A stretch of DNA of 64,000 bases from Candidatus Pelearchaeum maunauluense (GTDB taxonomy: Archaea; Thermoproteota; Nitrososphaeria_A; Caldarchaeales; Caldarchaeaceae), in contig JANVYQ010000003.1 of assembly GCA_030059675.1 (NCBI GenBank), positions 138,822 to 202,821 on the forward strand, given 5' to 3'. The position numbers and the translations under genes were made by a program. The notes beneath the pieces are model-generated. The model saw nothing but the letters and a program-made list of their open reading frames with translations. It was not told the DNA's origin and searched no databases. Positions 41,587 through 49,441 of this stretch are shown here, one piece after another. Within the stretch, counting starts at the first letter, position 1. The number at the start of each line of letters is the position of its first letter.

Positions 41587-41895
41587 ATGGCTGAGGAGCG
41601 GTGCTGGGTTAAGGTGCATCACTCAAGGACTGGCGAGGTTGTCGTGGCTATCTGCGATAGCGAGCTACTCGGCAAACGCCTAAAGCTCTCGGAAGGCGTT
41701 TACGTGGATGTCAGCAAGTCTTTCTACGGCGGGATGCTGCTAAACGCGGACGAGCTGGATAAATACATCAAGCAAGGGACCATAGTCAACCTCCTAGGCG
41801 AGCGCGCCGTTAATGTTGCCGTTAAGATGGGCCTGGTGAGGGAGAGCGCAGTAGTAATGATAGACGGCGTGTCTCACATCCAAATATTCCTCTAG
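41587..41895 (+). CDS. DUF424 family protein
   Basis: 102 residues: CWVKVHHSRTGEVVVAICDS, EGVYVDVSKSFYGG and ANLLGERAV-like NLLGERAVNVAVKMG are DUF424 features. The family sits beside aIF2 beta in many archaea, pointing to a translation-linked role, but no activity is established. Confidence 0.85.
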   Translation: MAEERCWVKVHHSRTGEVVVAICDSELLGKRLKLSEGVYVDVSKSFYGGMLLNADELDKYIKQGTIVNLLGERAVNVAVKMGLVRESAVVMIDGVSHIQIFL

Positions 41896-41914
41896 CTCCT
41901 CATTATCTCCTGGG

Positions 41915-42250
41915 TTGAGGCTATCAGAGCTTCAGAGGCGTGTTCTTGAGTTTGAGAAGGCGCGGGGCTGGGATAAGTTTAGAGAGTCGCTGATATACGC
42001 CCATCTTATAGAGGAGATAACAGAGGTGGGTAGGTTTATCCTTGAACGCGAGGGGTATAAGCTCCAAGACCTTGGGCATGCCCCAACAGATGGGGATGTG
42101 GATAGCGAATTTGCGCAGGCGTTGAGCCTCTTCATACAGCTGGCGAATAGGTTTAACGTTGATTTGGAGAAAGCGGTTGAGGATGAGATGAGCAGGATGG
42201 AGCGGAGATTTCCAGCCGAGGAGTGGAGGCGAAGACTAGGCTCACGATAG
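41915..42250 (+). CDS. MazG-like helical protein with altered active site
   Basis: 111 residues. EKARGWDKFRESLIYAHLIE and EEITEVGRF match the first half of MazG-type nucleotide pyrophosphohydrolases; the second metal motif, normally ExxD in E-L-G/A-D, reads DSEFAQALS, with Gln in place of Asp. It is therefore either an inactive or substrate-altered member. TTG start. It converges on hmgA after 7 nt. Confidence 0.65.
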   Translation: MRLSELQRRVLEFEKARGWDKFRESLIYAHLIEEITEVGRFILEREGYKLQDLGHAPTDGDVDSEFAQALSLFIQLANRFNVDLEKAVEDEMSRMERRFPAEEWRRRLGSR

Positions 42251-42257
42251 GTTCTTG

Positions 42258-43505
42258 CTATTTCTTCCTCCCCAGCCTCATGTGCGCATCCGCTAGGTGG
42301 TGCGCTGCAAGGGCTGAGAGTAGGCTAAGCTCGCCTGCCAGCACTGTTGCTGCCACAATCTCGGCGAATTTCAGCGCGTTAGTCCCTGGAGGCTCACCAC
42401 CCCCAGCCACGCCGATTATCTCAAGAGCCTTCCTCTGCGTTGGGAGAGACGTGCCACCGCCGACTGTTCCCACCTCAAGCGTTGGCAGAGTTATTGAGAT
42501 GTAGAGGTCCCCATCGTCAAGCTCTTCGCAGTAGGTTATGCAGTGGGAGCTATCAACTACCTGAGCCAGGTCCTGACCAGTAGCTAGGAAGAGCGCCGCT
42601 ATCACGTTGGCTACATGCGCGTTGAACCCGCCCAAGACGCCTGCACGACCGCTTCCCAGATACAGCTTACGCAGCACAACCTCAACTATCCTGTCAGGTG
42701 TTGTCTTGAGCTTCTTCTCCACAGTCTCGCGGCTTACCACCGCCTCTGCAATAACCGACTTGCCGCGGCCAAGAACCCAGTTTATCGCGGCAGCTTTCTT
42801 GTCTGTGCATAGATTGCCGCTCAGGGAGACGTTCTCAACCCATGGAAGGTTTTCGTGGATAAACCGCGAAACCTCGTCGGTTGCCTTCACTATCATATTC
42901 ATCCCCATAGCATCCCCAGATGAGGCCTCAAACCGCAGGAAAACCGTCCTCCCCACAACATACGGCCTTATCCGCAAAAGCCTCCCATGCCTAGTCGTGG
43001 ATTCAAAAACCTCCTTAATTTTGCCAAAGTTATCTTCAACCCATTCTATGAACTCTACCGCCTTCTCTAGGCTTGGTGTTTTGAAGACGGGGGCTCTCGT
43101 TATTTTATCATCCAGCACCTTTACCACTGCCCCTCCAGACTCGGTTATTGCTGATGCCCCCCTATTCACCGAAGCAACCAGAGCGCCCTCGGTTGTTGCT
43201 AGAGGTATGAGATACTCGCCAGAGGCATGGTCTCCCCGCACCTTCAGCGGCCCAGCAATACCCATGGGCACCTTAACGCATCCTATCGTGTTCTCACAGT
43301 TTCGCCCAACTACGTCGTTGAAGTCTACGACGTTATCATCCAGCGGAGATAGGTCAAGGTGTGATATCTCTTCTATGGCTCTCCTCCTGACGCGTGTCGC
43401 CACGTTACTGTCTTTTACATGCTTCTCAACCTCATGCAGCCTTACCTCTCCCCTTAAGATACGTTTTACCAACTCGTCAATCTCTGTTACCGTCATTCGC
43501 GGCAC
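42258..43505 (-). CDS. hmgA: HMG-CoA reductase (class I)
   Basis: 415 residues. VKVPMGIAGPLKV, TEGALVASVNRGASAI, FEASSGDAMGMNMI, LPTLEVGTVGGGT and the catalytic-His end AAHHLADAHMRLG give all catalytic residues. It reduces HMG-CoA with NADPH to mevalonate, the entry to archaeal lipid isoprenoids. ATG start. Confidence 0.97.
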   Translation of the reverse strand: MPRMTVTEIDELVKRILRGEVRLHEVEKHVKDSNVATRVRRRAIEEISHLDLSPLDDNVVDFNDVVGRNCENTIGCVKVPMGIAGPLKVRGDHASGEYLIPLATTEGALVASVNRGASAITESGGAVVKVLDDKITRAPVFKTPSLEKAVEFIEWVEDNFGKIKEVFESTTRHGRLLRIRPYVVGRTVFLRFEASSGDAMGMNMIVKATDEVSRFIHENLPWVENVSLSGNLCTDKKAAAINWVLGRGKSVIAEAVVSRETVEKKLKTTPDRIVEVVLRKLYLGSGRAGVLGGFNAHVANVIAALFLATGQDLAQVVDSSHCITYCEELDDGDLYISITLPTLEVGTVGGGTSLPTQRKALEIIGVAGGGEPPGTNALKFAEIVAATVLAGELSLLSALAAHHLADAHMRLGRKK

Positions 43506-43539
43506 CGTCTCCCTTTCCTAGTGGGTTAGTGCATCTAGA

Positions 43540-44211
43540 TTAAGTTAGTTTCCCTGCTTGGAGGAGTGTCAAACCAGCGGCGAGGGCTGCGTAGCTTGCT
43601 GTCTGGGGGTCTTTCGCTCCAGCTATTATTATCACATCCTCCTCGCCTGGCTTAAACTCGCGTGAGATGTCCTCGGCTAGCTTCGGTTGCTCGCTTGTTA
43701 TGTTGCTCTCTGGCGGCATGAGGAGCTTCCCGTCCCTGAATACGAAGATAAGGGCTGCGTCTGCGCCAGCTTTTACGGCGGCGTCGCGCTCATTCACCCC
43801 GCTCCTAACCACCTCGCCTAGGCCCCTGACCACGACCCCAGCGGCATATCTGGCTTTTATCGGGAGCTCAAACCCTACAAGACGGGGGCCGAATAGCTGC
43901 GACGACAAAGCGCTGTAAAGCTCACGGCCAACATCGCTAAGCCCATGCCCACCCCTGCTCATGCTCACAAGGCCCAGACGACCTAGACGCTGGAGAATCG
44001 TCCTTATAGAGCCCTCACCAAGCCCCATGCTCTCAGAAAGCCTCTTCCTCCCCAAGGGCCCGCGCTCGCCCAGTATTAGGAGAACATACAAGAGGTGCTG
44101 GGGTTTAAACGCTGGCGCGGGGCCCTTAGGGCTTATCGTGCTGAGCGTCTCAAGAAGCTGCCTTATCGCGCTGGGGCCGCGCAATATCAACCACCGCAGG
44201 GCTACAGGCAA
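43540..44211 (-). CDS. Winged-helix protein with DUF4443 domain
   Basis: 223 residues. N-terminal winged helix (LYVLLILGERGPLGRKRLSE, GEGSIRTILQRLGRLGLVSM) and a C-terminal domain (VVVRGLGEVVRSGVNERDAA, DVIIIAGAKDPQTASYAALA) matching DUF4443. Probably a transcriptional regulator sensing an unknown small molecule. It follows hmgA's 5' end on the same strand and lies 20 nt after ftsY's position, but regulation of either is only a guess. Confidence 0.72.
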   Translation of the reverse strand: MPVALRWLILRGPSAIRQLLETLSTISPKGPAPAFKPQHLLYVLLILGERGPLGRKRLSESMGLGEGSIRTILQRLGRLGLVSMSRGGHGLSDVGRELYSALSSQLFGPRLVGFELPIKARYAAGVVVRGLGEVVRSGVNERDAAVKAGADAALIFVFRDGKLLMPPESNITSEQPKLAEDISREFKPGEEDVIIIAGAKDPQTASYAALAAGLTLLQAGKLT

Positions 44212-44231
44212 GAATTGGTGTTAGCCAGTTC

Positions 44232-45143
44232 TTAAGCAGGAAGGGAGAGAGCTCTGAGAATCCATGAGCGCGGGCTAGCGTCAAGGTCGTCTAAGTCCTG
44301 GCCAACCCCCACGAAGATTAGGGGCTTTCCCGTTATCTGCGTTATGGAGATGGCCGAACCCCCCTTCGCGTCAGCATCCAGCTTGGCCAGGATAACGTAG
44401 TCAATCCCGACATACTCGTTGAACTTGCGCGCCTGCTCAGCCGCCACATTACCAGAGAGAGCATCACCGACATAAATCACGAAATCAGGCCGCGTAACCC
44501 TCTTTATCTTCCGCATCTCCTCAAGCAGCCCCTCGTCAACCTCTGTTCTGCCAGCGGTGTCTATGAGCACTACAGGTATCCTTCTGGCCTCGGCGCTTCT
44601 TATGGCGTCTACCGCAACAGCCGCTGGGTCTGCTCCGTAGTGCTGGCTAACAACCCAGAACCCATGCTTCTCGGCTAGGCTCCGTAGCTGCTCAATCGCC
44701 CCAGCCCTGAAGGTGTCCGAACAAGCTATGACCGAGGAAAACCCATTCTTACGCAGGTAGTTGGCTATCTTAACCACGGTAGTCGTCTTACCCCCGCCGT
44801 TTGGGCCTACGAAGAGTATGACCGTAGCCTTTCCCCTACGCTGGTTCTCCCTAATCTTCTCCACAATCTCCTTAGGATTGGATTCCAGAACCAGGTCTTG
44901 GATGGTCTTTGAGATGGCTTCTCTAATCAAATCGCTGGAATTGCCAAACCTGGGGACTTTAACTTGTCTTAGCTCGTTCTTGAGCGAGCTGGCTATCCTG
45001 TCTATAACCTCCAGCGCCACGTCATTAGCTGCTAGATGCAGCTCCAGCTGCGATATCGCCTCATCTATATCCTTCTCTGATAGGCTTGTTGTCTTTATCC
45101 TCTCCGCGAGGCCTGCAAAGGTCTTCTTAAGCCCCTCCAACAT
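44232..45143 (-). CDS. ftsY: Signal recognition particle receptor FtsY
   Basis: 303 residues, NG domain only (no long acidic A domain). P-loop LFVGPNGGGKTTTVVKIANY, DTFRAGAIEQLRSLAEKHG, IDTAGRTEVDEGL and the TKLD-like AKLDADAKGG are present. It receives SRP-ribosome complexes at the membrane. It starts 2 nt after the prefoldin gene, standard archaeal order. The P-loop has Gly-Gly where most members have Thr/Ser. Confidence 0.95.
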   Translation of the reverse strand: MLEGLKKTFAGLAERIKTTSLSEKDIDEAISQLELHLAANDVALEVIDRIASSLKNELRQVKVPRFGNSSDLIREAISKTIQDLVLESNPKEIVEKIRENQRRGKATVILFVGPNGGGKTTTVVKIANYLRKNGFSSVIACSDTFRAGAIEQLRSLAEKHGFWVVSQHYGADPAAVAVDAIRSAEARRIPVVLIDTAGRTEVDEGLLEEMRKIKRVTRPDFVIYVGDALSGNVAAEQARKFNEYVGIDYVILAKLDADAKGGSAISITQITGKPLIFVGVGQDLDDLDASPRSWILRALSLPA

Positions 45144-45145
45144 AA

Positions 45146-45595
45146 CTATCTTCCTTGCTGCTGCCTTGCTACGACGGTCTCTAGGAACTGCCGAAGCTCA
45201 TACGCCCTCGCCACATATTCGTCCAGCCTCTTCGTCGTCTCTTCCCGCAGCTTCCTAAGCTCCTCCGTCCTTCTTATGATTAGCTGCTGGCTCTCATCAA
45301 GAGACTTAACAAGAATGACACCCGCTCCAACGTTTACGTGGATATTCTCCACATTCACCAGCTCGCCCTTCACGAAGCTCCCAGCACCTATTGGGATTAG
45401 GATTGATAGAGAGCCCCCGTTCTTCTTTATCTCCTCAACGAGTTTTAGCGTCCTCTCATGCTCGTCCACAGCGCTGTCCAGCGTCATAACCCTGGCCTGC
45501 AGGTCTGAGATTAGGCGCTCCAGTAGCTGTAGCTCGGCCAGGGCTCTGTTTAGCTGCTCTTGAGAAGCCACACTAGTCCACCTACCCGCTCTCAC
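45146..45595 (-). CDS. pfdA: Prefoldin subunit alpha
   Basis: 149 residues: N- and C-terminal coiled-coil helices (ELQLLERLISDLQARVMTLD, ELRKLREETTKRLDEYVARA) flank a beta hairpin core ILIPIGAGSFVKGELVNVEN with GVILVKS. Co-chaperone that hands unfolded proteins to the thermosome. Confidence 0.93.
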   Translation of the reverse strand: MRAGRWTSVASQEQLNRALAELQLLERLISDLQARVMTLDSAVDEHERTLKLVEEIKKNGGSLSILIPIGAGSFVKGELVNVENIHVNVGAGVILVKSLDESQQLIIRRTEELRKLREETTKRLDEYVARAYELRQFLETVVARQQQGR

Positions 45596-45622
45596 CTACC
45601 GTCTTCGTTAATAACCATTATG

Positions 45623-46291
45623 CTAGGGGCCGAAGGCTCGTGAGATTGCCAGAAGCTCTGGGCCTGTGGTTCTTGAGCCTACTATGGCGCCCTTCGTGTT
45701 AGCCAAGACACCGCTGCGCACAAATTTTACGCCGTCGTTAACGGTTCCTGGTGATGGCTCCACCTTTAGCACATCGCGTATGAGCTGGGCGTCTTCCTTC
45801 TCCATGTCAACGTGAACCAGGGCTCCGCCGTTTGTCGCTACAGCGACGGAGCCGACGTAGCTGCGTGAGGCTATCTCAGCCTTAACAACCTCCACGCCCA
45901 GCGTCTCCTCCACCTGCCTAACCTCACTCCTACTCAGGGCAGGGCTAAGTATAGCGCCATGGTCGTTACAGAGTATCAGATTCCCTATCGCCGTGAGCTT
46001 GGAGTTTAGGACCGCGATTCTAATTTCTGGAAGGCTTTTCCTTATCTGTTCAATCTCCTCATCAAGGGCTAGGCTTGTAAGTATTATTCCGTTGGAGTTA
46101 GCTGCCGCGAAGGGTGAGATGAGCGTGCTACCAGCAAGAACGGCTGGCACGGCTTTCACGCCTAGGGCTTCCTCGTAGAAGCGCATTTTACGCGGCAAGA
46201 CTATACGGGAGATTATGAGGTATCTATCAGTTGCTAGGCCGAAGAGACCAACCTCAGCAGAGCCTCTTACAGAGTCTAGATGAATCGCCAT
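45623..46291 (-). CDS. Ribosome anti-association factor aIF6
   Basis: 222 residues made of the fivefold pentein repeat ([83 protein letters not shown]). It binds L14/L24e on the 50S subunit and keeps subunits apart. Located between L31e and prefoldin alpha as in other archaea, but without the often-interposed LX gene. Confidence 0.96.
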   Translation of the reverse strand: MAIHLDSVRGSAEVGLFGLATDRYLIISRIVLPRKMRFYEEALGVKAVPAVLAGSTLISPFAAANSNGIILTSLALDEEIEQIRKSLPEIRIAVLNSKLTAIGNLILCNDHGAILSPALSRSEVRQVEETLGVEVVKAEIASRSYVGSVAVATNGGALVHVDMEKEDAQLIRDVLKVEPSPGTVNDGVKFVRSGVLANTKGAIVGSRTTGPELLAISRAFGP

Positions 46292-46296
46292 GCCAC

Positions 46297-46572
46297 CTAC
46301 TCTTCCTTCTCCTCCACGGCCTCGCCCTCAAGCCTCACATAAACCGTGTCTTCCTCCTTCTCAAGCACGACCTTTATCCTACGGGGAGGGTGCCTAATTC
46401 CCCGCTCCCATATCTTCTGGGCTACTGCGGGGGATATCTTGACGTAGGGAGCCTTGCCATGCCTCCTGGCGAAGGCGCGTAGTATATTCATAGCTACCTT
46501 GGCTCTCCGCGCGGGTGCAGCCTTCCAGGCATCCCGCAACGGGACTACAAGGGTTTTGGTGTCTTCGCTCAT
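46297..46572 (-). CDS. rpl31e: Ribosomal protein L31e
   Basis: 91 residues. [40 protein letters not shown] and [20 protein letters not shown] are diagnostic. First gene of the L31e-aIF6-prefoldin-FtsY operon. L39e, usually upstream, is not found before it. Confidence 0.97.
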   Translation of the reverse strand: MSEDTKTLVVPLRDAWKAAPARRAKVAMNILRAFARRHGKAPYVKISPAVAQKIWERGIRHPPRRIKVVLEKEEDTVYVRLEGEAVEEKEE

Positions 46573-46658
46573 CTTAAAGCCCTAGTGAAAGCGGTTTTTA
46601 CCGCCTCTCTTTAAGGATTTAGGGCTTAATAGAGCTCCGCCTCCATGAGCGCCGCCTG

Positions 46659-46835
46659 TTGGAGAACCTAACACGCCGCGCAGTCCGCGCTATCACCCAC
46701 GTCGGGACCGGCCAAGCCCTCCTAGCGGCCTTCGCAAGCCGTTTTTTGAGGGAGAAAGTCCTAGGCATAACCGCCCACACCTATGTCGCACCAGTAAGAC
46801 AATACACCGAGATTTTAATGGTTACTACTGCGTGA
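46659..46835 (+). CDS. Possible 58-aa leader gene of the SMC operon
   Basis: An open frame from TTG 46659 encodes a basic N-terminal helix and an Ala-rich core (RRAVRAITHVGTGQALLAAF, FLREKVLGITAHTYVAPVRQ). Its TGA overlaps the GTG start of the SMC-like gene (GTGA, 46832-46835), the arrangement of translationally coupled genes. No family recognised, and no ATG/GTG start exists in frame, so it may be a non-coding leader. A TATA-like ctttaagg lies at 46611-46618. Confidence 0.35.
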   Translation: MENLTRRAVRAITHVGTGQALLAAFASRFLREKVLGITAHTYVAPVRQYTEILMVTTA

Positions 46836-48670
46836 GGACTCCGTTATGGCTTGGGGATGACTCTTTAAATCGTGGTCTGGGTGGTTTGGCCGATAGGAGT
46901 GAGAAACGGGCCTTGCAGACGCATGGGGAGGGGCATACGCCTAGGACGTTCATCCGTGAGGTGGTTCTAGAGAACTTCATGTCGCATGAATACTCTAGAA
47001 TCCCGTTTACGCGGGGGCTGAACGTCATAGTAGGCCCAAACGGCGCTGGAAAATCATCAATACTGCTGGGGATTTCCGTAGCGTTGGGGCAGAGCTACAC
47101 GGAGAGGGGTGAGAGGCTCAGCGACCTGGTTAAACGCGGCAGCGAAGCAGCCCGCGTAGCGGTTGTTCTAGACAACACACCAATAAACGGAAAACGCCCA
47201 ATACCCCAATACTCAACAGACACGGTAACTATTACGCGATTCCTAAAGAAGAACGGCGACTACTGGCAATACATAAACAACAGGTTTAAGCCGAAGGCTG
47301 AGGTTGAGCATTTCCTAAGCCAAATAGGAATTAACCCGAACAATATGCTGATAATAATGCACCAGAACATGATTGAACAGTTTGTTGTGCGTGATAGTCG
47401 CGAGAAGCTTTTGCTTATTGAGGAGGCTGTGGGCGCTAGTGGTCTTAGGCAGAGAATTCGCGAGGCTGAGTCTAAGCTCGCAGCGCTGGCTGCTGAGGAG
47501 AAGGTTCTGAAGAAGACGCTGGATGACGCGCGTGCTGCTGTAGAATTCTGGCGTGAGGAGTATGAGAAGCTCACGATACTTAGGCGGCTTAACCAGCGTA
47601 AGGATGAGCTGGAGCGCGAGTATCTATGGGCGTTGGTGAATGAGGCAAAGAAATCACGTGAGCGTGTTGAGTCCACGATTCGGGGAATACAGCAACAATT
47701 GGAGGAGACAGCCCGCGAGGCTGAAGAAACGGACTTGAAGGTTAGGGGGGTTAGGGAGAAGATAACAAGCCTCTTTGATGCAGCGCTCTCAGGCGGCGAA
47801 GACCTACGTGGAAAGCTTGCCGCGCTGCTTGATGAGCTGATAGATAACGCGTCCCTAAGCGGAGCGCTTAGGCAGAAGCTCAAGACAGCTGAGCAGGAGC
47901 TGAAAAGCCTCCGCTATGAGCTGCTCCAGATAGAGAAAGAGCTTCAGGAACGTGTGGAGAATGCTGAGAAACGCGGCCCGCGTGTAGAGACCTCTAGACG
48001 CCATCAAGAAATATACGAGGACATAAAGTCGGTGATGATACAGATAGCTGGGATGGGCAAAGTAACGCCAGAGGCTGAGGATATGTTTCTGCTGGCTGAG
48101 TCCAAGTATCGGGAGACGGAGCTTAAGGCTGGGGAGGTGTCTGAGAACGTGCGACGCGCTCTTGAGGAGGTGGAGTATCGTAAGGAGGTCTGGAGGAGGT
48201 TTCTACGCGAGTTAATAGCTGATGTGGAGCCCCAGTATGATAGCATTCTAAGCAAGGTAGGTGGCCGTGGAAGGATTGAGTTGAAGAATCTTGACGACGT
48301 AGATAGGGCTTCCATAGAGCTGTATGCTGGCTTCAGGGGCGCTGAGCCTACACTTCTGGATGGGCATAGCCAGAGCGGTGGTGAGCGTATAGTCGCTACG
48401 ATGGCTTTCCTACTGGCTCTTCAGCGGCATGTGAAGTCGCCATTCAGGGCTGTGGATGAGTTTGACGTGCATCTAGACCCGCTGAACCGCGAGCGTATAA
48501 TACGTCTCCTCACAGAGACGGCGCGGGAAGATTCGTCGGCACAGTATATCATCATAACGCCTGGAAAGGTCTCCTTCACCGAGGATATGAACGTGGTCAT
48601 AGTGCAGAACGTCTCTGGACGCTCATCGGTAGGCGTTGGTAAGGCTGAGAAGGTGGCTGCCGATGCCTAA
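46832..48670 (+). CDS. Short SMC5/6-like ATPase
   Basis: 612 residues. ATPase lobes: FIREVVLENFMSHEYSRIPF with Walker A VGPNGAGKSSILL (about 68-76), Q-loop MLIIMHQNMIEQF, signature SQSGGERIVATMAFLLALQ (SGGER 515-519), Walker B and D-loop FRAVDEFDVHLDPLNRE and YIIITPGK. QSGGER, the PFR-x-VDE and ITP motifs recall SMC5, and NFMSHE and DEFDV recall SMC6. The arms are short (coils about 205-300 and 345-385), with no normal 150-200 residue hinge and no CxxC zinc hook. Start GTG 46832 or TTG 46886. The kleisin- and KITE-like genes follow with overlaps. Confidence 0.82.
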   Translation: MRTPLWLGDDSLNRGLGGLADRSEKRALQTHGEGHTPRTFIREVVLENFMSHEYSRIPFTRGLNVIVGPNGAGKSSILLGISVALGQSYTERGERLSDLVKRGSEAARVAVVLDNTPINGKRPIPQYSTDTVTITRFLKKNGDYWQYINNRFKPKAEVEHFLSQIGINPNNMLIIMHQNMIEQFVVRDSREKLLLIEEAVGASGLRQRIREAESKLAALAAEEKVLKKTLDDARAAVEFWREEYEKLTILRRLNQRKDELEREYLWALVNEAKKSRERVESTIRGIQQQLEETAREAEETDLKVRGVREKITSLFDAALSGGEDLRGKLAALLDELIDNASLSGALRQKLKTAEQELKSLRYELLQIEKELQERVENAEKRGPRVETSRRHQEIYEDIKSVMIQIAGMGKVTPEAEDMFLLAESKYRETELKAGEVSENVRRALEEVEYRKEVWRRFLRELIADVEPQYDSILSKVGGRGRIELKNLDDVDRASIELYAGFRGAEPTLLDGHSQSGGERIVATMAFLLALQRHVKSPFRAVDEFDVHLDPLNRERIIRLLTETAREDSSAQYIIITPGKVSFTEDMNVVIVQNVSGRSSVGVGKAEKVAADA

Positions 48671-49439
48671 CAAGCAGAGAACAATAACGCGGGAGGAGTT
48701 GCTTAGAATAATACAGCTATGCGAGTCCGTGGAGAAGTCTGGTATAGACCCCTTCACGGTTAATGTTAGGGAGCTGCTTCAGAAGCTGCGCTCAATCTTG
48801 GAATCTTCCAGGGATTTGGAGACCGTAGTGCTGGATGCGGAGACACTCTACAGGGTTGCGTTGGTTATCGCCTTACAGCACCGCTGGCTTCTGGAGAAGG
48901 CCTCAAATCTATTCGTGGATGCCCAGATTATAGCGGCTAGAATACTAGCCGCCGATAAACGCGCTTTGGCGAGCTGTCTAGCTAGGAGCTGGCGGCCTAT
49001 AGTGAGCGGAGAGCAGCTCACGAAGAGGATGTTCATAGCTGGGCTTGAGTATTTCCTCAGCCTGCCGCCCAGGGCTGGGCGTGAGCGGAGGCTACTGCTC
49101 GGAGCTGGCGAGGAGCTTCAGATAGATGAAGAAGGGCTGCTTGACAGGTTTCGTCAGCGTGATGTCCTTGAGAGCGAGATAAGAAACATGCATAGAGAGC
49201 TTCTGGAGAGGCGCGAGGATGATGGCGGGCTGGATTATTGGTCGTTCATCTCGCTTGAGGGCGATGAGCGGCGTGTTGAGAGGGCTTACGTCCTCGCGTT
49301 CATAGTTAGCGAAGGACTGGCGGAGATAAAGAGGAATCCTATAACTGGTGAGGTGCGCATATACCCGTTGGAGAGTAAGATTGAGAGGAGCAACCCGACA
49401 TCTCTGGCTATAGCTGTAAGAGGCAGGGAAGGGATTTGA
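48663..49439 (+). CDS. Nse4-like kleisin candidate
   Basis: 258 residues from ATG 48663, overlapping the SMC-like gene by 8 nt. The C-terminal 60 residues contain LDYWSFISLEGDERRVERAY followed by VLAFIVSEGLAEI and TGEVRI, very like the Nse4 C-terminal winged helix (F-x-F-V, a short ERTVEN-like helix, LSFLVRDG, then an acidic-basic wing). The N-terminal helices (VVLDAETLYRVALVIALQHR) fit the kleisin helix that binds the SMC neck. Kleisins bridge SMC heads. The call rests on pattern and operon position and needs a profile search. Confidence 0.65.
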   Translation: MPNKQRTITREELLRIIQLCESVEKSGIDPFTVNVRELLQKLRSILESSRDLETVVLDAETLYRVALVIALQHRWLLEKASNLFVDAQIIAARILAADKRALASCLARSWRPIVSGEQLTKRMFIAGLEYFLSLPPRAGRERRLLLGAGEELQIDEEGLLDRFRQRDVLESEIRNMHRELLERREDDGGLDYWSFISLEGDERRVERAYVLAFIVSEGLAEIKRNPITGEVRIYPLESKIERSNPTSLAIAVRGREGI

Positions 49440-49441
49440 GT

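Noticed and set aside
42607..43521. A 304-codon plus-strand open frame
   Set aside because: It is the antisense shadow of HMG-CoA reductase, with Ser/Thr-rich composition and no recognisable motif.
46832..48670. Rad50 as the identity of the SMC-like ATPase
   Set aside because: There is no CxxC zinc hook, no adjacent mre11, and the head motifs (QSGGER, DEFDV, ITPGK) fit SMC5/6 better.
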